From Candidatus Omnitrophota bacterium (lineage in GTDB: Bacteria; Omnitrophota; Gorgyraeia; Gygaellales; Profunditerraquicolaceae), in NCBI GenBank assembly GCA_028716705.1, contig JAQUPI010000012.1, positions 1-37,753 of the forward strand: a DNA stretch of 37,753 bases. Reading direction: 5' to 3'. Of the stretch, positions 8,032-15,763 are shown in pieces. Position 1 is the first letter of the stretch, and each line of letters begins with the position of its first letter. A program made the translations under genes and the position numbers. Below the pieces are notes generated by a model that made no database searches, had not been told where the DNA came from, and was given only the letters and a program-made list of their open reading frames with translations.

Positions 8032-8940
8032 TTATTTTGGCCGCATTTTTTGAAAATCAGGCGGGATTTGGCTTGAAAATTCCATAAATTTGCCGGTTCG
8101 GGGGTGCGTGAAGCCGATGGATTTCGCGTGCAGGGCAAGCCGGATAAATTCGTTATTCTTGCCGTATTTCGTGTCACCCAGGACAGGGTGCCCTATGAAA
8201 GCGAGGTGCACCCTTAATTGATGCGTCCTCCCCGTAAAAGGCTCTAATTCAACAAGGCTCCAATTCTCCGAGCGCTTGACCGTGCGGTAATAAGTCTTCG
8301 CGTATTTTGTTTCTTTGCCGAAACCTACCGACATGCTTTTTCTCTTGTATGGGTGCCTGCCTATCGGCGCCTCTATGATATTCTCATCGAATTCCATCTT
8401 TCCCTTTACTAAAGCCACGTATTTACGCTTTATGCTGTGCGCGGCGAACTGTTTCGCCAGCTCAAGGTGGGCGGGGTTATTTTTCGCGATCAAAAGAAGC
8501 CCGGAGGTGTCTTTATCGAGCCGGTGTACGATCCCGGGCCTGGCAGGGTTGACGCTGGAAAGCCCGCTGAACCGGTGCATCAGGGCGTTCACCAGCGTGT
8601 GCTCGTAATTCCCGGGGGCGGGATGCACAACTAGGCCCGGCTGCTTGTTGATCACCGCCAGGTCCTGGTCTTCATAAACTACATTCAGCGGGATATCCTC
8701 CGCCTTAGGGCCTTCGCGCGGTTTATCCTCCGTGGCAAATCCTATATCGTCCCCTTTTCTTACCTTGGAATTGGCCTTCAGGCAAATTGACCCGTTGACC
8801 GAGACTTTCCCGCCGGAGATCAATTTCTGTACGGAAGTGCGGGAAAGCCCCAGGTTATTACCGGATGAAAATTCCACCAGGAATACATCCAGGCGGATAT
8901 CCGGGCGGGCCTCTTCTACTTTTATTGAGTATTGCCCCAT
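8032..8940 (-). CDS. rluD: RluA/RluD-family 23S rRNA pseudouridine synthase
   Basis: The enzyme converts uridines to pseudouridine in structured RNA, most often helix 69 of 23S rRNA for RluD. The 302 aa protein has an N-terminal S4 RNA-binding domain (about residues 14-75, with RLDVFL and VQKLISGGKVSVNG). The RluA catalytic domain follows, with INKQPGLVVHPAPGN, the signature GIVHRLDKDTSGLLLIAK holding the catalytic Asp, and GRTHQLRVHLAFIGHPVLGD. The position next to lspA/lgt matches the lspA-rluD (ylyB) neighbourhood of Firmicutes and others. The exact target uridine cannot be told from sequence. Confidence 0.93.
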   Translation of the reverse strand: MGQYSIKVEEARPDIRLDVFLVEFSSGNNLGLSRTSVQKLISGGKVSVNGSICLKANSKVRKGDDIGFATEDKPREGPKAEDIPLNVVYEDQDLAVINKQPGLVVHPAPGNYEHTLVNALMHRFSGLSSVNPARPGIVHRLDKDTSGLLLIAKNNPAHLELAKQFAAHSIKRKYVALVKGKMEFDENIIEAPIGRHPYKRKSMSVGFGKETKYAKTYYRTVKRSENWSLVELEPFTGRTHQLRVHLAFIGHPVLGDTKYGKNNEFIRLALHAKSIGFTHPRTGKFMEFSSQIPPDFQKMRPK

Positions 8941-8965
8941 GGGAGTTGTAGGACCTAAAAAATGT

Positions 8966-9649
8966 TCAGCGGCGTGAAACCTTCCAGGCAGAAAACAAAA
9001 ATAACAGGATGCTTATGATCTGGAATAAAGACAGGTTGAACATTAACGGCGGGTTATCTGCGCGCCAGAATTCGATAAAAAATCTTTTAGTTGAATAAAG
9101 GATCAGGTAGGCGAAGAATATCTTCCCCTCTTTATGGGGCTTCTCCTGCAGGAACCTTAAGAACGCGAAGATAAATACCAGAATGAAAGAAGAATAGATC
9201 TGGATGGGAATAAGGAGCGAGGCCTTCCCGAAGCAGCACCCGTTCAATAAGCAGCCTATCCTGCCTATCGCCTGGCCGAGCGCAAGGAAAGGCGCCATTA
9301 AGTCAAGCACGCGGTAAATGGACGCCTTCTTTTTCTTTAAGTAGGCTGCCCCGCAAAGAGTGCCTGTGATCAAGCCTCCGAAAAAGGATAATCCGCCGCG
9401 CTGGAACATGATCGTTTCCAGCGGCTTTTTGAGAAAATAATCCGCGTTTTCGATCACATAAAAAACACGCGCGCCGGCGATCCCTGAAATAACGGCGATC
9501 AAGGAAAGGTTCATGATCATTTCCGGGTCGATGGATTCTTTTTTAGCGCGGGATACCGCTAACCAGGACCCCGCCAGAAAAGCCGCGGCGAGCATAAGGC
9601 CGTAGGAAAAGACTGTAAAAGGGCCGATCTGGCAGATTACGGGATGCAT
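8966..9649 (-). CDS. lgt: Prolipoprotein diacylglyceryl transferase (compact variant)
   Basis: Lgt transfers diacylglycerol from phosphatidylglycerol to the lipobox cysteine of prolipoproteins in the inner membrane. The 227 aa protein has about seven membrane segments. It begins MHPVICQIGPFTVFSYGLML and carries ARVFYVIEN, the GRIGCLLNGCCFGK form of the Lgt signature, and RFFIEFWRADNP with the conserved C-terminal Arg. It is well short of the E. coli enzyme (291 aa), because the periplasmic head segment after the signature is nearly absent. The position of E. coli His103 (SFHGG) is Phe here (SFFGG). The neighbour lspA acts in the next step of the same pathway, which supports the call. Confidence 0.88.
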   Translation of the reverse strand: MHPVICQIGPFTVFSYGLMLAAAFLAGSWLAVSRAKKESIDPEMIMNLSLIAVISGIAGARVFYVIENADYFLKKPLETIMFQRGGLSFFGGLITGTLCGAAYLKKKKASIYRVLDLMAPFLALGQAIGRIGCLLNGCCFGKASLLIPIQIYSSFILVFIFAFLRFLQEKPHKEGKIFFAYLILYSTKRFFIEFWRADNPPLMFNLSLFQIISILLFLFSAWKVSRR

Positions 9650-9652
9650 AGG

Positions 9653-10141
9653 TTACCTCGGAGATCCGGATTTATCAGCGAACAATATTTTCCATCCTAA
9701 AAGAACCGCCCCTACGGTTATGGCGCTGTCGGCGACATTGAATACCGGCCAGACACGAAGATCCAAAAAATCGACAACATAACCCAGGCGCAGCCTGTCT
9801 ATGAGGTTGCCGGCGGCGCCGGCCAGGATCAAGGACAGGGAAACGGTATAAACGCCGAGCTTGCGGCTATGGCTGCGCAAGGTCAAAATGGCCATTATTA
9901 CCGCCGACGCGGAAACAAAGATGAAAAGCGGCAGTTGATTTTTGAATATCCCGAATGCCGCTCCGCGGTTATGAACAAGGGTCAGATGAAGGGCCCCTTC
10001 GATCAAAGGGACGGACTGGTGCAAGGACAGTTTATTCAAGGCGATCAGCTTAGTGGACTGGTCCAGGAAAAGAATGGACAGGGTGATAATAAAAACCATG
10101 AGGGGTGAAGCCTTTAGCGCTTCTCCTTCTTCTGTTGGCAT
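9653..10141 (-). CDS. lspA: Lipoprotein signal peptidase (signal peptidase II)
   Basis: LspA is an inner-membrane aspartyl protease that removes signal peptides from diacylated prolipoproteins. The 162 aa protein has four membrane segments and the family blocks LDQSTKLIA, VHNRGAAFGIF, GNLIDRLRLGYVVDF and FNVADSAIT. The catalytic Asp pair is visible at about residues 124 (VVDF) and 138 (NVAD). The ORF-track start (10141) overlaps the dksA-like gene by 28 bp. An alternative ATG at 10099 would begin MVFIITLSILFLDQ, just before the first membrane helix. Neither has a clear Shine-Dalgarno sequence, so the start is uncertain. Lgt follows 3 bp downstream. Confidence 0.94.
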   Translation of the reverse strand: MPTEEGEALKASPLMVFIITLSILFLDQSTKLIALNKLSLHQSVPLIEGALHLTLVHNRGAAFGIFKNQLPLFIFVSASAVIMAILTLRSHSRKLGVYTVSLSLILAGAAGNLIDRLRLGYVVDFLDLRVWPVFNVADSAITVGAVLLGWKILFADKSGSPR

Positions 10142-10497
10142 TTAATGCAGAACTTTGCGAATGGGACGGCCTTAAGCCTGGTCTTGGCGATCGCGGACTT
10201 GCACTCTTCGCAAAAACCGAAAGTGCCTTCTTCGATCTTCTTGATGGCTTCGTCTAATTCATACAGGGACTGCCTTTCGTTTGAGGCGAGACCGAGGGAG
10301 AATTCCCTGTCATATGTATCGGTGGCGACATCAGCCATATGGTATGTGTAACCGGATATATCCCCGGACGCGTCTTTCTGGGATTTCTTGAGCGTGTCTT
10401 CGGATATCTGTTTTATTTCATCAGTGATCTTTTCTTTGGTCTTTATGATCAATTTCTTGAAATATTCCAATTCTTTTTTAGTGAATTTCTTTTTCAA
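10114..10497 (-). CDS. DksA/TraR-family C4 zinc-finger protein
   Basis: The 127 aa protein has an N-terminal coiled-coil region (about residues 5-45), an acidic stretch DVATDTYDREFSLGLASNE typical of short DksA-like proteins, and a C-terminal four-cysteine zinc finger (CEEC and CIKC about 21 residues apart). Such proteins act at the secondary channel of RNA polymerase, but those near ileS-lspA (B. subtilis YlyA-like) are less well characterised than E. coli DksA. The start is TTG (10495-10497), supported by GAGGAG 6 nt upstream. It is 3 bp from ileS and overlaps the annotated lspA start. Confidence 0.88.
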   Translation of the reverse strand: MKKKFTKKELEYFKKLIIKTKEKITDEIKQISEDTLKKSQKDASGDISGYTYHMADVATDTYDREFSLGLASNERQSLYELDEAIKKIEEGTFGFCEECKSAIAKTRLKAVPFAKFCIKCQQKKEKR

Positions 10498-10500
10498 ATT

Positions 10501-13257
10501 CTACTCCTCTCCGATAGCGGATATACATTCTTCGCAAATTGTAGGATGCGTTTTGTCACGGCCGACGGAGGCCTTATAATTCCAGCAACGGGCGCATTTT
10601 GTTCCGTCGGCTTTCGCGGCTTCTATTTCCAGCTCTGAAGAACCCGTTTTTTCAATATCGACCAGCGAAACCTTGAGGATCTCGCAAAGGTCGTCCTTCA
10701 GGCTTGCTAAGAATTTACAACGCTCTTCGTTATTTGTCAACAATTTTATTTTGGCGTCAAAGGAACTGCCGATCAGCCCTTCCTGGCGCTTTTCTTCCAG
10801 GATCTTGGCGGCATCCGGGATCAATTGGATCATTTCGGAAAAACGCTTGAAATCGGGCTCTTCCATATATGAGAAATTTTGCGCGGGCCAATCCAAAAGG
10901 TGCACACTCGCGGCGGCCTCATCTTTACCTTTAGGCATATGCTGGCGGATCTCTTCGGCGGTAAAAACCAATATCGGCGCCATAACCCTGGACAGGGCGT
11001 CCAGGATCTCATACAGCGCGGTCTGGGCGGCCTTTCGCTCGGGAGATTTCGCCGCGCAGGTATAAAGCCTCCCCTTTACCATATCCAGGTAATACATGGA
11101 AAGGTCCTCGTTGCAAAAATTATAGATCAGCTTATAGGCTTTATGGAATTCAAAGCTGTCGAAACTTTTCTCCAGGGAAGGCAAAAGCTCCGTTCCCATT
11201 TTAGTCAGTATGTATTGGTCTATCTTCTTCAATTCGCGCGGCGGGAGCTTATCCGTATCCGGATCAAAATCATAGAGGTTGCTCAGGATGAACCTGGCGG
11301 TGTTGCGTATTTTCCGGTACGCTTCGGAAAGCCTAGTCAATATCTCCTTGGATATCCTTATGTCTTCATTATAATCGCTGGAAGCCACCCACATCCTTAA
11401 AATATCCGCCCCGTAATCTTTGATGATCTCCAACGGCGAGATCACATTGCCCAGGGATTTAGACATCTTCCTGCCTTCCCCATCCACGACGAAACCGTGG
11501 GTAAGCACGCTCTTGAACGGAGGCTTTCCGTCGATACATACCCCCGGTATCAACGAAGACTGGAACCATCCCCTGTGCTGGTCGGAACCTTCCAGGTATA
11601 AAGCGCAGGGTACGCCTCCCAGCCCGGGCCTTTTTTTCAGCACGGCCTGGTGGCTCACTCCGGAATCAAACCAGACATCAAGTATATCCGAGCCCTTGGT
11701 GAATTTGTCGCCGCCGCATTTACATCTGAAACCGGGCGGGATAAAATCCTCGATCTTTCTGCTGAACCAGGTATCAGAACCTTCTTTCGCGGCGAATCCG
11801 GCGAATTTCCTGACCACCGCGGCGTCCAAAGTCTCTTCCCGGCAGTTTTCACAGATCAACGCCGGTATCGGGACTCCCCAATACCTTTGCCTGGAGAGGC
11901 ACCAATCAGGCCTGAGCTGGACCATGGCAGAAATACGCTCAGCTCCGGAAGAAGGAACCCACGTAACCTCATCTTTGATCGCGTCGAGCAATTTTTCTCT
12001 TAAGCCGGAATGGTCAATATTTAAGAACCACTGTTTTGTCGCCCTGAATATTACGGGATTTTTACAGCGCCAGCAATGGGGATAAGAATGGTTGATCTTC
12101 CCCGAATAAAGTAAAAGACCGAGTTTTTGCAGTTTTTCAAGTATAAGCGCGTTGGCGTCATAAACATTCATTCCGGAAAATTCCCCCGCGCCGGCGTCAA
12201 ATTTTCCTTTGGGATCGACGGGCATGATTATATCCAGCTTGTATTTTATACCCGTGAGGTAATCATCGCTGCCGTGTCCGGGGGCGGTATGCACCAGGCC
12301 GCTCCCCTCTTCTCCAGAGACATAATCCGCCAGGACTACCCTGCCCTGTCTTAGCCCGAAAGGATGCGCGTAACCGGAGCCTTCCAGTTTTACGCCCTTG
12401 ATCTCCCGGATCAACTCGTATTTCTCTATGCCGGCCCTGGCCAGGAACGTATCCAGCAGACCCTTGGCGACGATCAGGTTCCCCTTGTCCGTCTTAATAT
12501 AAACGTAAATAAAATCAGGATGCACCGCCACCGCGACGTTGGCAATAAGCGTCCAGGGAGTTGTCGTCCAGATCACCAGAAAAGTATCTTTCTGAAAATC
12601 CTCTTTATCGTCCAGCTTGAATTTTACGAATATCGAAGGAGAGGTATGCTCTTCATATTCCACCTCGGCTTCGGCCAGCGCCGTTTCGCATTTAAAACAC
12701 CAATTTACCGGCTTTAAGCCGCGGTAAATATAACCATTTTCCAGGAGCGTGGCCAGCGACGAAGCTATGGCTTCCTCGTAATCGGCGGTGAGAGTCAAAT
12801 AAGGATTCTCCCAGTCGCCGAATACTCCCAGTCGCTTAAATTCTTCCTTTTGCACGGCAACGAACCTCAAGGCGTACTCATGGGCCTTCTTCCGGAACTC
12901 AAGCCGCGGTATCTGGTGCTTGGATATCTTTAGTTCTTTAAAAAGCTGGTGCTCTACCGGTAATCCATGGCAATCCCATCCCGGCACGTAAGCCGAATCA
13001 AAACCGCGCATGGTCTTGTATTTCACGATTATATCCTTTAAGGTCTTGTTCAGGGCGTGGCCGATATGGATATCGCCGTTTGCGTAAGGAGGCCCGTCGT
13101 GAAGTATGTACCCGGTCTTTCCTCGCGACTTCTCGCGGATGAGGCGGTATAAATCCCGCGCCTGCCATGAAGCCAGAAAACCCGGCTCTCTTACAGGCAG
13201 GCCCGCCTTCATCGGGAAATCAGTCTTCGGAAGATTAAGCGTATTTTTATAATCCAT
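10501..13257 (-). CDS. ileS: Isoleucyl-tRNA synthetase
   Basis: This is a cytosolic class I aminoacyl-tRNA synthetase that charges tRNA-Ile and edits misactivated valine. The 918 aa length is usual for bacterial IleS. The HIGH motif lies in PPYANGDIHIGHALNK near residue 60, and KMSKS lies in DGEGRKMSKSLGN near residue 600. The editing domain (CP1) shows VIWTTTPWTL and GLVHTAPGHGSDDY. A C-terminal zinc-binding segment has CARCWNY and CEEC cysteine pairs. It lies 2 bp from mtnP and 3 bp from the dksA-like gene. The ileS-dksA-lspA-rluD order is seen in many bacteria. Confidence 0.98.
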   Translation of the reverse strand: MDYKNTLNLPKTDFPMKAGLPVREPGFLASWQARDLYRLIREKSRGKTGYILHDGPPYANGDIHIGHALNKTLKDIIVKYKTMRGFDSAYVPGWDCHGLPVEHQLFKELKISKHQIPRLEFRKKAHEYALRFVAVQKEEFKRLGVFGDWENPYLTLTADYEEAIASSLATLLENGYIYRGLKPVNWCFKCETALAEAEVEYEEHTSPSIFVKFKLDDKEDFQKDTFLVIWTTTPWTLIANVAVAVHPDFIYVYIKTDKGNLIVAKGLLDTFLARAGIEKYELIREIKGVKLEGSGYAHPFGLRQGRVVLADYVSGEEGSGLVHTAPGHGSDDYLTGIKYKLDIIMPVDPKGKFDAGAGEFSGMNVYDANALILEKLQKLGLLLYSGKINHSYPHCWRCKNPVIFRATKQWFLNIDHSGLREKLLDAIKDEVTWVPSSGAERISAMVQLRPDWCLSRQRYWGVPIPALICENCREETLDAAVVRKFAGFAAKEGSDTWFSRKIEDFIPPGFRCKCGGDKFTKGSDILDVWFDSGVSHQAVLKKRPGLGGVPCALYLEGSDQHRGWFQSSLIPGVCIDGKPPFKSVLTHGFVVDGEGRKMSKSLGNVISPLEIIKDYGADILRMWVASSDYNEDIRISKEILTRLSEAYRKIRNTARFILSNLYDFDPDTDKLPPRELKKIDQYILTKMGTELLPSLEKSFDSFEFHKAYKLIYNFCNEDLSMYYLDMVKGRLYTCAAKSPERKAAQTALYEILDALSRVMAPILVFTAEEIRQHMPKGKDEAAASVHLLDWPAQNFSYMEEPDFKRFSEMIQLIPDAAKILEEKRQEGLIGSSFDAKIKLLTNNEERCKFLASLKDDLCEILKVSLVDIEKTGSSELEIEAAKADGTKCARCWNYKASVGRDKTHPTICEECISAIGEE
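10504..10512 (-). promoter_or_regulatory. Ribosome binding site deciding the TTG start of the dksA-like gene
   Basis: The minus strand reads GGAGAGGAG, then a 6-nt spacer and TTG. It overlaps the last codons and stop of ileS and supports a TTG start at 10497. Confidence 0.6.
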
Positions 13258-13259
13258 TT

Positions 13260-14123
13260 TCAGGAATTAATGTATTTTCCAATGATTATATCCAGCTCTT
13301 TTTTGACCTTCGACGGTATCAGTTTCTTATCTGTAATGATCGCGAACCTTAATGTATCTTTGCAGGCGCAGTTCCTCTCGGGCGGCAAACCGCGGACCGC
13401 CTCTGAGATAAGGCGTTTCGCGTTCTCGACATTTTTATTCAGGTTATTGATGATCATCTCCACGGTCACGGATTCATGCTGCGGATGCCAGCAGTCATAA
13501 TCGGTCACGCAGGCTAAGGTTGAGTAGCAGATCTCCGCCTCTCTCGCCAGTTTTGCCTCAGGCATATTGGTCATACCTATGACATCGATGCCCCAGCTGC
13601 GGTAGAGGTTTGATTCGGCCAGGGTAGAGAAAGCCGGGCCCTCCATATTTATATATGTCCCGCCTTCGTGCATCTTCAAATTTAATTTCTTTCCCGCCTC
13701 ATATAACGACTTGGAGAGGCCGCCGCACACAGGATGGGCAAATACGATATGCGCGACTATGCCGCCTTCAAAAAAAGTCATGTTCCTGGCATGGTTGGTG
13801 CGGTCAACAAATTGGTCAACTACCACAAAATCCAAAGGCTTTAGTTCTTCCTTAAGGCTGCCGCAGGCGGTGACAGAGATTATCCTCTCCACTCCCAGCT
13901 TCTTCATCCCGAAGATATTCGCCCGGTAATTGATCTCACTGGGGGAAATCCTGTGGCCCCTGGCATGCCTGGGGAGGAATACTACCTCTTTGCCCGCGAG
14001 CTCTCCAGTAATAAATTTATCCGATGGTTTTCCGAAAGGAGTGGTAACGCTTATCTCCTTGATATTTTTGATCCCCTCTATTTTATATAATCCGCTTCCG
14101 CCGATAATCCCGATCCGCGACAT
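13260..14123 (-). CDS. mtnP: S-methyl-5'-thioadenosine phosphorylase
   Basis: MTA phosphorylase cleaves methylthioadenosine to adenine and methylthioribose-1-phosphate in methionine salvage. The 287 aa protein has the phosphate-binding GIIGGSGLY, the FLPRHARGHRISPSEINYRAN block, VTACGSL, YINMEGPAFST and IGMTNMPEAKLAREAE. The TDYDCW segment is typical of MTAP rather than purine nucleoside phosphorylase. An AAAGGAG lies upstream in the 20-bp proC-side gap on the minus strand. No other methionine salvage gene (such as mtnA) is in the window, so it may serve mainly to remove methylthioadenosine. Purine phosphorylase side activity cannot be excluded. Confidence 0.93.
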   Translation of the reverse strand: MSRIGIIGGSGLYKIEGIKNIKEISVTTPFGKPSDKFITGELAGKEVVFLPRHARGHRISPSEINYRANIFGMKKLGVERIISVTACGSLKEELKPLDFVVVDQFVDRTNHARNMTFFEGGIVAHIVFAHPVCGGLSKSLYEAGKKLNLKMHEGGTYINMEGPAFSTLAESNLYRSWGIDVIGMTNMPEAKLAREAEICYSTLACVTDYDCWHPQHESVTVEMIINNLNKNVENAKRLISEAVRGLPPERNCACKDTLRFAIITDKKLIPSKVKKELDIIIGKYINS

Positions 14124-14143
14124 TCTATCTCCTTTTCGCTTAA

Positions 14144-14977
14144 TTACGTACTCCTGGATAATGCTTCCGCACGGTCAACCGCGGCTTTCAGGGCTTCGTT
14201 CAGGGAGCCGCCTTCACGCAGCGCCTTTAAGGCCGCCTCGGTTGTCCCGCCTTTTGAGGTGACCTGCTCCCGGAGTTTAACCGCTGGAAATCTTTCTTTA
14301 TTCAAAAAACCTATAGTACTCTTAAATGTGTTATCAGCCAAAAAAGCCGCTTCCTGCGCGGAGAAACCGAGGTTTACCGCGGCCTTCCTAAAATCGGCCA
14401 AAAAACTTTCATTTTCCGGATTGTGGATATTATTAGGATCTATCCGGCCGTTTTCGATAAAATAACAAATATAACCCGGGCCGCTCCCGGAAACGGCTGT
14501 GGCCGCGTTCATCATCTCTTCTTTTATTGTCAGGATTTCTCCCATATAGCCGAATAAGTTTTCCGCGAATTCGAGGTCCTTCTCGGCGGCAAACCTGCCT
14601 GCGCACAAACATGTTACGGCCTGGCCCGCTTTCAAGAGTATATTTGGCATCGCCCTTATAACCCTGACTATATTTAAGCGCCCTTCTATATGGCCGGTGC
14701 TTATGCCGGCCGCTATCGAGATGATCAATTTGTCCGCCGAAAGGCTGTCCTTTATTTCGCCAAGAACGCCGTCGAATTCCTGGGGTTTGACGGCGAATAA
14801 TAAATTATCGGAGCTGCTTACCAGATCGTTATTTGTCTCTACGGCCGTAATACCGGGGATGCCCGCTGTCTTCGCCTTATCTTTATCAAAAGCGTAGATA
14901 CGGAAATCGTTTTTAAGCTGCCTGGCGATGGCGCTTCCCATGTTCCCAAAACCGATGATACCTAATTTTTCACGCAT
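14144..14977 (-). CDS. proC: Pyrroline-5-carboxylate reductase
   Basis: ProC reduces pyrroline-5-carboxylate to proline with NAD(P)H in the cytosol. The 277 aa protein has an N-terminal Rossmann motif IIGFGNMGSAIA, FAVKPQE, RAMPNILLKAG, AVSGSGPGYICYFIE and the family signature VTSKGGTTEAALKAL near the C-terminus. Between YFIE and the expected KAAVNLG helix there is an extra stretch of roughly 18-20 residues (ENGRIDPNNIHNPENES), flanked at DNA level by a 6-bp inverted repeat. The position after yggS is common in bacteria. A GGGAG motif precedes the ATG. Confidence 0.94.
   Translation of the reverse strand: MREKLGIIGFGNMGSAIARQLKNDFRIYAFDKDKAKTAGIPGITAVETNNDLVSSSDNLLFAVKPQEFDGVLGEIKDSLSADKLIISIAAGISTGHIEGRLNIVRVIRAMPNILLKAGQAVTCLCAGRFAAEKDLEFAENLFGYMGEILTIKEEMMNAATAVSGSGPGYICYFIENGRIDPNNIHNPENESFLADFRKAAVNLGFSAQEAAFLADNTFKSTIGFLNKERFPAVKLREQVTSKGGTTEAALKALREGGSLNEALKAAVDRAEALSRST
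14416..14447. repeat. Short inverted repeat inside the extra segment of proC
   Basis: CCGGAT (14416-14421) and ATCCGG (14442-14447) form a perfect 6-bp inverted repeat around a 20-nt loop. It lies in the part of proC that encodes the extra residues not expected in the family. It could be a remnant of a small palindromic insertion or chance. Confidence 0.4.
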
Positions 14978-14995
14978 ATCTCCCGCCCCCGACTT

Positions 14996-15676
14996 CTAGC
15001 CAAATATCGCCCTGCCTATCCTGACCATGGTAGCCCCTTCCTCGACGGCAGTCTCGAAATCATCGGTCATCCCCATGGATAGCACGGACGCGTCTGTCTC
15101 CGGATGTCTGCCGAATAAATTTTCGGAGATCTCCCTTAGCTTTCTGAAAAACTGCCTGGCCTGTCCGGGATCTTCCACGATAGGAGCGATGGTCATCAAG
15201 CCTTTTACATTGATGTTTTTGAGCCTGCCCGCCTCTTTCATGACTTCGGCCGCTTTATCCGGATCCACCCCGGTTTTAGTCTCCTCCGGAGAAGTCTTTA
15301 TTTCAAAAAGGATATCCTGGACCTTATTTATCTTACTTGCCTGCCTGTCAATTTCTTCCGCGAGGCGCAGGCTGTCCACGGATTGGATCAAGTCAAAGAT
15401 CCTTACGGCGTCTTTTACTTTATTAGTTTGAAGGTGCCCGACCATATGCCATTTTATAACCAGGCCCGAGTCGCGCAACTGATCATACTTTAGCAAGGCT
15501 TCCTGGACCCTGTTTTCCCCTATATCCAAAATGCCCGCGCCCAAGGCTTCTTTTACCTGTTCCGCGGGCCTGCCCTTGCTCACCGCGACAATGGTCACCG
15601 CGGAAGGTTCTCTTTTAGCCCTCAAACAGGCCGCGTCAACGCGCTCTCTTACCTTAAATATATTGTCCCTGATCAT
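14996..15676 (-). CDS. YggS-family PLP homeostasis protein
   Basis: YggS (PLPBP, B. subtilis YlmE) is a single-domain TIM-barrel protein that binds pyridoxal phosphate and affects vitamin B6 and amino acid balance. The 226 aa protein has the PLP lysine in IVAVSKGRPAEQ (about residue 34), then DIGENRVQEALLKYD, WHMVGHLQTNKVK, QSVDSLRLAEEI, GLMTIAPI, LSMGMTDDFETAVEEGATMVRIGRAIFG. It is the first gene after a strong promoter, with a predicted leader of only a few nucleotides and no Shine-Dalgarno sequence. The proC gene follows 18 bp on. In many genomes yggS lies just after ftsZ; here it follows ftsA directly. Confidence 0.95.
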   Translation of the reverse strand: MIRDNIFKVRERVDAACLRAKREPSAVTIVAVSKGRPAEQVKEALGAGILDIGENRVQEALLKYDQLRDSGLVIKWHMVGHLQTNKVKDAVRIFDLIQSVDSLRLAEEIDRQASKINKVQDILFEIKTSPEETKTGVDPDKAAEVMKEAGRLKNINVKGLMTIAPIVEDPGQARQFFRKLREISENLFGRHPETDASVLSMGMTDDFETAVEEGATMVRIGRAIFG

Positions 15677-15688
15677 ATGAACTTAAAT

Positions 15689-15716
15689 ATTATATACCAT
15701 AAACGCCAAGGGTCAA
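15689..15716 (-). promoter_or_regulatory. Sigma70-type promoter for yggS-proC-mtnP-ileS block
   Basis: The minus strand has TTGACC (15711-15716), a 16-nt spacer and a perfect TATAAT (15689-15694). Predicted transcription starts about 6 nt before the yggS ATG, so the mRNA would be nearly leaderless. It lies in the 87-bp gap between ftsA and yggS. No terminator hairpin is evident there, so read-through from the dcw operon remains possible. Confidence 0.7.
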
Positions 15717-15763
15717 TTTAAATCCGCCGCGGGCAAGAGGTAACGGATTTGATCTCAAGGGAT

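Noticed and set aside
15677-15763. Remnant of ftsZ between ftsA and yggS
   Set aside because: The 87-bp gap holds a promoter and no readable ftsZ fragment.
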